Part shown: one piece after another, positions 56,931 to 64,000 of the stretch
Numbering within the stretch: the first letter of the stretch is position 1
Layout: every line of letters starts with the position of its first letter
Origin: Gonapodya prolifera JEL478
Taxonomy: Eukaryota > Monoblepharomycota > Monoblepharidomycetes > Monoblepharidales > Gonapodyaceae
Length of the DNA stretch: 64,000 nucleotides
NCBI GenBank assembly: GCA_001574975.1
Contig: KQ965798.1
Coordinates: forward strand, 61,397-125,396
Direction of reading: 5' to 3'
Notes under the pieces: model-generated
The model's input: only the letters and a program-made list of their open reading frames with translations
What the model was told of the DNA's origin: nothing
The model's database searches: none
Position numbers and translations under genes: made by a program

Positions 56931-57768
56931 GTGGTTAGGCAACGGACCTCTTCTTCACCTCTCGTTCGTATTGATTTCATCGATGACAGGACGGCTGCGC
57001 TATCCTACTCGCCTAGTCTGTGGAACTATTCTCTGAGCCCAGGATGGACCCAGCAGGAAGTTCAGGTGTTTCGAAATGCATTGATGAAGTTTGCTGTTGG
57101 CAACTGGGCCGGCATCATCACTTCGGGATGCCTGCCAGGAAAAACGAACTCGCAAATGAATTTGCAGCTGCAGAGAATGCTTGGATAGCAAAGTATAGCC
57201 GGTGGGAAATGCAATGTTATGAAGGTCAAGCCCAAACCCATTTCAGCGATGCCGAACTCTAGAATTTCAGGGCATTCACATGGACCCCGAAACAGTCGGA
57301 AAGCTGAACTCAGAGAGGCGCGATGTCACGAGGAAGAATGGTCTCATCGTTCATACCGGCAGTACGTTCAGCGGTTAACAGTTTCAAGAGTGGTACTGGA
57401 CGTTCTTTGTCTCCAGAAAAGCTCATGCGAAACGAAATTCTTCAAAAAGTTGAAGGGAATCGAGCAAAGTACGAAATACCAGTTATTGAACGTGACCTAA
57501 TGGAACTCCCTACTCCCCTTGATGCAAGTGTGGTTGAGAAATCGGACCATTCTACATACTTCCTGAACATATGTCAAAAACAGCCCGGAGAGATACCTGC
57601 TTGTAAGAATCCGTTTTTCTTATGCACTTAGACATTCTTTTACCCTTTTCTGAAGTGCTTGAACAAAAACGATCCCGTCTGAAGCATCTGGAAACGCGAT
57701 TGGAAGAGGTTCGACAGCAAATTACGGAACGCACTGCATATCTCATTGGCCAAGAGCAACAGCTGTGA
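56931..57768 (+). CDS. SANT/Myb-like conserved protein with C-terminal coiled coil
   Basis: Exon 1 contains PSLWNYSLSPGWTQQEVQVF followed by RNALMKFAVGNWAGIITSGC and LPGKTNSQMNLQLQRMLG, a SANT/Myb-type helix-turn-helix with spaced tryptophans. The next parts are GIHMDPETVGKLNSERRDVT, RKNGLIVHTGS, KLMRNEILQKVEGNRAKYEI and, at the end, ILLPFSEVLEQKRSRLKHLE with ETRLEEVRQQITERTAYLI, a coiled coil. The block GxHMDxE...R.DVxRKN recurs in a conserved eukaryotic SANT protein family; I cannot name it. Probably nuclear. No ATG lies in frame at the 5' end of the open frame (it opens with GTG at 56931), so the start is spliced or uncertain. Confidence 0.6.
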
Positions 57769-57883
57769 CAACCGGTAACATGAATATCTAAATACTGTGT
57801 GTATCTGTTGGCTTGCATTTATCAAAATTGTAACGTCATGACCTGTAATTTTTCGATTAATGGTATATCGTGTGATATCGTTC

Positions 57884-60800
57884 TCAAACCGTTTTGCGAC
57901 CGACTGAGTCCCCAACCCTCACGAGCGTTTCGAGATTCCGCTCACTGTTTTTCACCAAATCCGCGTCGAACTGCACCACCCCCTTTTTGAAGATCACCAA
58001 AATCGTGGACCCCCCAAAAGCGAAGTACCCGTGCTCGTCCATTCTAGATACGCGCTGACCATCTTTGGATGTCAGAACGATGCTCCCCACCATCATCGCA
58101 CCAACGCAAACATAGGCGATCCGACCGAATTGCTCCGATTCAACGTACGTGACCGTGCGCTTGTTTTCGCCATACACATCGACAGCAGACCGGATTGCCA
58201 TGGGGTTTACAGTGAAGTACGCTCCTGAAACATCTGTGGTCTTCCCTACGACCCCGTCCACGGGGAAATGGAACCGATGGTAGTCCTAATCCATGTGGAA
58301 ACGATATCAAGAACACGCCAGAACAAATCCAAGTCGAGTCTTACCTGCGGCGCCAGCCGTGAAATCAACACCGAACCCCCTTAGAGAATCAAACATATAA
58401 TGGTAAGCGTCACCTTGCTTCGAGTATACTGCCGCAATAAACACACCATCGAAGTATTCTACCATCGCTTCGTCCTGCAAAACTTTTGCCAGAGTGAAGC
58501 TACGTCCCTTGATCCACAGAGTCGTCGCGTCAGTCACAGCCTGGAAGGCACTAGTGCGAGCGTCCGCGGGTGCGACTGCAACGGTTGGGTCCGAAGGGTT
58601 GGCGAGTGTTCGCGCTCCAAGTTTGAGTTTCCGATAGAAGAACTTGGTTGTCACCGAAAATATGGAGGTAAAAAAAGAGATCCTATTCAACATCGATCAT
58701 GTGAACACTCTCACTTCGTTAAAACTTGTAAACGAATCCAACGGATCGAGGATCTCGTCCATATTCAGTTTGTGGAATTCAATGAAAGGAGGAATGTCTT
58801 TGACAGAGGATGGCGAGTCGTACTTTGCTCCCTGCTGCACAGAGAGTCGCTTCAAAATGTTCTTGATCGAATTCGATTCCACGCTCCGCTGAACACGACT
58901 CGACTGGTAAAGAAGCCGGATACCGAGCCGAATATACACAGGCACTGTATAAATATTGAGTCACTTATGTGGTCCGGTACAAGGAGTATGGACCTTCAAA
59001 CATACTCTTTTCCTCAATAACGGATCCCGACGCTCGATCTTGGACAAGAATATTGGCGCTTTAACAGGAAGTCAGTCAGTCGCCTTGGCTGGTGCATGAA
59101 CTGCCCGACCAAGGAGCTCACTTGTTACTCCCAATCGTATATGTCCCTTGAGCGAGATAGGTGAACACCTGAATATCGTGAAAATCCTTTGTAAACGCCG
59201 CACAATGTCGGATTCGACAACGTCAACTGACCTTTGAGTACCACCCTTTCGCAGCGTAAGCTTCCGTTATGAAGCCGCCCATGACGACATTGTTGACTTT
59301 CGAGAGATCATTATTGGCACAAACGGCAATGTCTGGAAGTCATTAAAAATAATGAGCTAGAAATCACGCAGAGGAAAGTGAGGCTACCAACGTGCCAGAG
59401 TGTCGACGTCAGATGAGTTCTTTCGCATGAGAGGTTTCCTACAAACTAGAAGGGAAAACAATCACATCAACTCACGGACACTATTGAGGAAGAGTACTTA
59501 CTGGGGCAATCCTGCAATGTGACCACATGCAACTCTTCTTCATCTTCGTCCGCTGCCAGCGTCGCGGCGGTGGACAACGTGACTCTCGTCGGGGATGGAC
59601 TAGACGGGCCCGACAAATGCCCGGATCCGTTATTGGAGGCTCCGGACGAGGAGGACGACCGGCCGCTCGAAGGGGAAACACCGCGGTGAACGTTTTTGCG
59701 TGAGCTACGAACTGAGAGCTGCTTTGTTCCGACCATTTTCGTTTCCAAAGCCTCGAAGAGTTCGTCAAAGGTAAGATCGTCAGTGTCGGACGACTTCCCA
59801 TTGTCCGTCCAAAATCCGTCGACGATCGCGTCGGGCAAATTGCTGCCCACTGCATCAAGAAGCGCCTGGACCTCGACGCGGTTGAAAGACCCGTTGTCGT
59901 CTGTGTCATAGAGCCGCGAAAGGGCAACCCAGAAGTTTCGGCGAAGGTCTGCGAGTTTGCAAGGGTTAAAGATCGTGGTCAAGATATCACAAGGAAAACT
60001 CAAAAATACCTTTTATAGGCGTAAAGCTTGTTCGTAAAACGAGCTTTGGGTCAAAACTCCCCTCTACCTGGAGCATGGAGGGTGAATGAGCCGATCCAAC
60101 AATGCGGGGAAGCCGAACTCACTTTCGCTGTCACCTCCAGCACAAGTTCCATCTCCACGGTCACAGGCTGAACTAGCCCCTCGTCGTTCCTCTTTCCTTT
60201 GATGGAGTCGGCAGGTGATGATCGCCTCGTCGACAAAGAGGGGGTCCGCAATCGTGCTAATGGACTAGTCGAACCCTTTTCGTCCGGGCGAATGGGAGTA
60301 GGCTGGTGGATAGAGATGAGGTCGTGTGAGTTAACTCGTTGGGGGTTATTGTTCTCCTTGGTGAGCGCTTCAATGAGTTCTGAACATTTGAGAGATGCCT
60401 TCCGACATCAACACCAAAGAACGTTCGGGTTATAGAAGTCTCAGGAGTAGCAACGACTTCCAGACTTCGACGCACCTTCCCAACAGACCTGTTATTTCCA
60501 ATACGCTCCCAATCCCACAACCCGAACATCACACCATAACCAATATTGCTATGTCGCACATGCACCACCATGAACTCCCCCCAAACAGGTTCAGTGGAGT
60601 GTCGGATGGAGCGAGTGCGGAACGTGGAGTCGCCAAAGGAGATGACCACGAAAGGGTTGAGGCGCATTCTTCTGTGCGTGAGAGATGGGAGAAGCGGAAG
60701 CGAAGCGCCTCGTACGACTGTTCCCGACACGTGAGCAGGGAGTGTGAGAATGCTAAACTGAAGGGAACATCTTATACCCACTCTCAATCACCAACACCCC

Positions 60801-61890
60801 AAGCAACTCGTCAGTTCCCCCGACCAAAGGTTGTGGGGTTCTGGGCGCCGGCGGAATGGACAGAGCTTCGGGTGCGCTTATGGACGATGTCGAGGAGACT
60901 GAGCTTTGAGCTCGTGCTTCAGATTCAGTGGGTGCAACGTCGAGAGCGTCCCCTTCAATGGGAATGACATGCGAGTGGGCCACATCTTGTGCCACCAAAG
61001 TTCCCAGCTCCTCTGGTTGTTCCGTCAAGTCTGGTTGTGGCGGTATCAATTCTGGGTGCGAATCTACGTGATTGTTCACTGTTCAAGTTTCCTACGCCAA
61101 GGATTAAAACGAAAGACTCACCTTCTGAGGACTGCGTAGAGGCAGCGTTACTTCGCTCAGCAATATCCTGAGTTTCCAAGAAGCCCATCTTCACCGAAAG
61201 CTCCCCTTGAGTTTTCAATGTCCTTCCCCGAACACCCATCCTTCTCCTGGAAATTGGGAGCCACTGAGTGTCGTTCGTAGGATCATTCCAGCCCACCGCG
61301 CTCTCGTGACTCGGCGGAAGAAGGTCCTTCACAGGAATGGACACTTGTCCCAGAAAGTCCGACTTCAACATGTCCCAATCCCACACTTCCACCGTTACAA
61401 CGTCTGTTTGGGGAGACGGGCACGGTAAATCAAACAGCGCATCGGAAAAGGTGGGCGCGAGTGATCGCTTTATCTTTTCTCTCAATGATATCGTAAATGC
61501 CTTGTCATGAACCGTATCGCGCAACTCAATCGCTCACCGTGGACGATCTTCGGACTGATTTGCCCAATCTAGCGACCACATAGGGGTCAGATGACTGCGA
61601 GAAGAAGTCACTGATGGGGAGATCCCGAGCTTCTGTCACTGTTGATCGAATAATGAATGAACCGTGATGAAAGGGACACCATGTATCCGCGACACAAACC
61701 ATGTATCCGTAGCACCTTGCTATCAATCGATTCCGCCGTACTGTCCGTCCGACTCACCCGAAAAAAGGGCGGCAGTGGCATTTCCTCGCTGGATATCGAG
61801 CGCCTGTCGGACGGTTTAGAGTGGGGCGCTGTGGCCACTCTAGCTGGGACTTTATTTTGACAAAGTTTTTTCCGTCGTAAACCTTGCAAA
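57884..61890 (-). CDS. PSD2: Phosphatidylserine decarboxylase, PSD2 type with C2 domains and EF-hand
   Basis: The N-terminal exons (61890-61530) lead into a first C2 domain: TVTEARDLPISDFFSQSSDP, then VEVWDWDMLKSDFLGQVSIP (61450-61330). A second C2 spans about 60800-60420 (NPFVVISFGDSTFRTRSIRH and FGLWDWERIGNN). An EF-hand region at 59960-59700 has LSRLYDTDDNGSFNRVEVQA. The catalytic part (58900-57884) has YDSPSSVKDIPPFIEFHKLN, FFYRKLKLGARTLA, VAPADARTSAFQAV, LWIKGRSFTLAKVL, FTVNPMAIRS, IAYVCVGAMMVGSIVLTSKD and, for self-cleavage, GYFAFGGSTILVIF. The processing motif GGST is the form known from yeast Psd2. The enzyme makes phosphatidylethanolamine from phosphatidylserine in Golgi/endosomal membranes; C2 domains aid membrane binding. 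Exon 1 starts after an AG at about 61898, so the true ATG is upstream. Confidence 0.85.
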
Positions 61891-61924
61891 CTCTAAAATG
61901 ACTCGGTGAGCCATCGCAGGAGAG

Positions 61925-62527
61925 AATGTTCCTTGCTTTGATGGCTGAAATCTCTCAATTCCAGTGTTGCGCGGAAGCGGATGCACACTCGCGTGAGGGA
62001 TACTTATAGGATGACCAAGACAAAGCGAAGAACCAAGGATTTGGACCAAATTCAGGACGACTTGAAGCCAGAGAACCTCGCGCGTCTTCTTGCGACGGAG
62101 CCGGACCCCGAGCTTCCTGGACAGGGTCAATTCCTCTGTGTGGAATGCTCGAAACACTTCATCAGTGAGCCTTTGCAGACCGTCCAGCTGCCGCTTCATT
62201 CATATAACAGACTTGGCTTCAATAAACGCTAGACGATGCTGCACTTGTTGCCCACCGCAAGACGAAACTGCACAAGAAACGGTGAGCAAACCACTTGTGG
62301 TCGAAGAGGCGCTCAACTGATTCATTGCGTATTCAGCGTAAAGGACCTGAAAGTTCCAGCATATACGCAAAAGGAAGCAGAGTCGGCAGTTGGATTGGCG
62401 AGTAAGTATACTTCGACCCTGCTATCAAAATGTTTCTCACACGAAATATCATTTCCATCGCATCTCCGCTCGTGCCGATGAAGCTGATAACCAACAAAAG
62501 CGGCGAGCAGACATGGCCCTCGGTTGA
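61925..62527 (+). CDS. BUD20: BUD20 / ZNF593-like zinc-finger ribosome-biogenesis factor
   Basis: Exon sequence begins VARKRMHTRVRDTYRMTKTK after an acceptor TTCCAG near 61962; a short 5' exon is likely (ATG not fixed). It continues RRTKDLDQIQDDLKPENLAR, TEPDPELPGQGQFLCVECSK and HFI. Intron 62165-62232 leads to NDAALVAHRKTKLHKKR, completing a C2H2 finger (CVEC...HRKTKLH). Intron 62282-62336 leads to VKDLKVPAYTQKEAESAVGL, and intron 62402-62483 to ATDNQQKRRADMALG and the stop at 62525-62527. BUD20 shuttles with pre-60S particles and helps their nuclear export. All splice sites are GT/AG and phases fit. Head-to-head with the decarboxylase gene. Confidence 0.85.
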
Positions 62528-62591
62528 TACGACATTTGGCGCAATTGACTTGCTTATACCCACAACTATTCATCCATCATTTTCCGTATAA

Positions 62592-64000
62592 TTACCATGC
62601 AAGTACAGTCAATGATATATACACCTCTCCACACACCTCCTTCGCGACCCCGTCGACCTCACCGCTCCAGTGCCGACGAATCTGCATCAGTTTCTTCGGG
62701 TCATCGACCACGGGAAGAAACGCGATATAATTTCGCACTTCGACCACCTCGTCGTAGCTGTACTCCGCTTCTGCAAACTGCCGTGCCTCGTTCACCCGTG
62801 CAGCCATCATATGGAGCTTGTCGAAATTCACCATACTGTCCACGTGGGATTTGTTGCCGTCATTGAGGAATGTTAAGTCCTCGAAGAACACGGCTGTCGG
62901 TAGGGCAACACGGTGGGCACTTGAGTCCAGGCAGGTCGATTTGGTAGAACTCACCAATGAAGGGAATGGCCGCGGGAGTACAAGCCGCCAATCTTTCGCG
63001 GTATCGCTTCATATTTCGGGAAGGATCGCACAGCGTATCCAAGTCTGCGACGGCTTGAACGTACTTGTCCCCAATCTGTGAAACATAGAGAGTTCACGTG
63101 TACCCTTTGACCTCATGCTCCCACCAACACAGCTCACTTACGTCCCTCGTCCGCTTAAGCCTCCGCACCGCCGCATGATTCAGTTCGCCCAAGATCGCAA
63201 ACGCGGAGAAGAAGTTGTTGAACTCAGCGCAGCACTGGGTTGAGCAAACCAGTCAGCTACGATCTGCTCTCAAGCCCCAAACGCTGCGTACCTTGGCTGT
63301 CCACACAAACTTTTTCGGCATCCGCCGTCTTGTTCGTTCTTCCGTCACCGAGCATATCTCAGTTGCCACCCATAGACTCTCCCGATTGAAGCGCTCCACA
63401 AACACTGATAGGGTGGGGCTCATGCCGGTTGGACTATCTTCCGGCACGTTGAGCTTCCAAATGAAATCGAGGTATTCGGTTGGATAAACATTCCCGAATA
63501 AACGTGGTTGAAGAGGCAGAGCTGCTTCGCCAGGGCCTCGCGGGAAATGCCGAGAAAGAACTCGCCTAAACCGGGAAGTACCTTCATTTTATGGTCTAGG
63601 CTGCGGTTCAGCTCGTGTTTGGTGTGAAGCTTTATCTACTGGCACGAAGAAATCACTTTGAGGTCAGAAATACAGTGGTTCCTTCGCCACTCCACACCTG
63701 CTCCTTCATAACTTCACGAAGTCTCGTACACTCCTCTGTCAAGTCCAGTGGTAGATGTGGACTCCCCCGGTATTCTGGAAGAGGATCGAGGAACTCTCCA
63801 ACAAGTCTGAGAAGAGGTGGATCTCGCGCGAAATCATGCCAGTACAAGCGTATACAGGTCCCCAACGCGGAGTTTGTAAGCGAAGCGCAACAGTGGAACA
63901 TGGCGAAGAGGTTTCACCTACCCCGTTTTAACTCAGTGCTTGAACTGGCACATGAGATGCAGCTCTTCAACTGTAACGCCTTCCGGTATTCCACTTTCAA
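62592..64000 (-). CDS. RasGEF (CDC25-type guanine nucleotide exchange factor), 5' end beyond the window
   Basis: Partial gene; transcription enters from the right edge. The RasGEF_N-like part is at about 63900-63650: FHCCASLTNSALGTCIRLYW, EFLDPLPEYRGSPHLPLDLT. The CDC25 core follows: MKVLPGLGEFFLGISREALA with KQLCLFNHVYSGMFIQ, EDSPTGMSPTLSVFVERFNR, SLWVATEICS, EFNNFFSAFAILGELNHAAV, LDTLCDPSRNMKRYRERLAA, PAAIPFIGEFYQIDLPG, then FFEDLTFLNDGNKSHVDSMV, NFDKLHMMAARVNEARQFAE and a C-terminal tail ending VLAW. The FNxxxxxxxxL and PFxG...DLTFxxDGN blocks are diagnostic. It activates Ras or Rap-type GTPases at membranes. Introns interrupt near 63480, 63230, 63070 and 62910. Confidence 0.85.

Overview
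The window looks like nuclear DNA of a filamentous fungus, most likely a basidiomycete. Genes are compact and rich in introns. Introns read directly from splice signals are about 50-90 bases, mostly GTNNGN...(C/T)AG. The recognisable proteins are eukaryotic and fungal in type: seipin, UTP15, SLX4-like, RPT1, a Num1/Mcp5-like cortical anchor, BUD20, a C2-type phosphatidylserine decarboxylase and a RasGEF. No tRNA, rRNA or CRISPR array was seen. All calls come from reading the sequence; no database search was run.

Layout. 1-8.2 kb is a mobile-element patch. An integrase/chromodomain/Ulp1-protease element lies at the left edge. A second element of the same kind, on the minus strand (about 3680-5541) and bounded by inverted copies of a TGTCACG-type end, lies inside an unrecognised coding-like stretch. 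9.4-13.8 kb holds one large minus-strand gene: an unrecognised N-terminal half, then a long disordered Ser/Pro-rich half with tandem repeats and AT-hook-like motifs. 14.2-18.6 kb holds an ankyrin/protein-kinase gene that appears broken and an EHD-like GTPase. 18.9-22.4 kb holds seipin and an arrestin-like protein. 22.4-27.1 kb has no convincing gene but contains a decayed array of roughly 300-base repeats.

27.2-33.5 kb is a dense housekeeping block: UTP15, mitochondrial ribosomal protein uL13m, an SLX4-like nuclease scaffold and a TauD-type dioxygenase. UTP15 and uL13m converge on a local tandem duplication. 34.1-35.9 kb is an unrecognised gene with an Arg/Ser-rich tail. 36.0-45.6 kb is a metabolic cluster grown by tandem duplication. 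It has one intact alpha/beta hydrolase followed by a decayed copy, then three cytochrome P450 copies, of which the first is a pseudogene, the second has a doubtful splice site and the third runs into an assembly gap (45616-45620).

45.9-50.3 kb is a Num1/Mcp5/ApsA-like gene. 50.3-52.8 kb is mostly gene-poor and holds a striking palindromic minisatellite. 52.9-64 kb is again dense and partly organised as head-to-head pairs: RPT1 with an RSU1-like LRR gene (85 bases between start codons), NAA30-like with a SANT/Myb-like gene, and the decarboxylase with BUD20. A RasGEF gene runs off the right edge. The NAA30-like copy carries an internal stop and a frame change.

The most distinctive signals are: the paired 16-base micro-exons that encode the P450 haem loop, preserved across the tandem copies; the palindromic array at 52.4-52.6 kb; the 300-base decayed array at 23.6-25.2 kb; and the nested integrase-type elements with an unidentified coding unit around them. 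Several apparent frameshifts lie in host genes. Given the N gaps and long G/C homopolymers, some may be assembly errors rather than true mutations.
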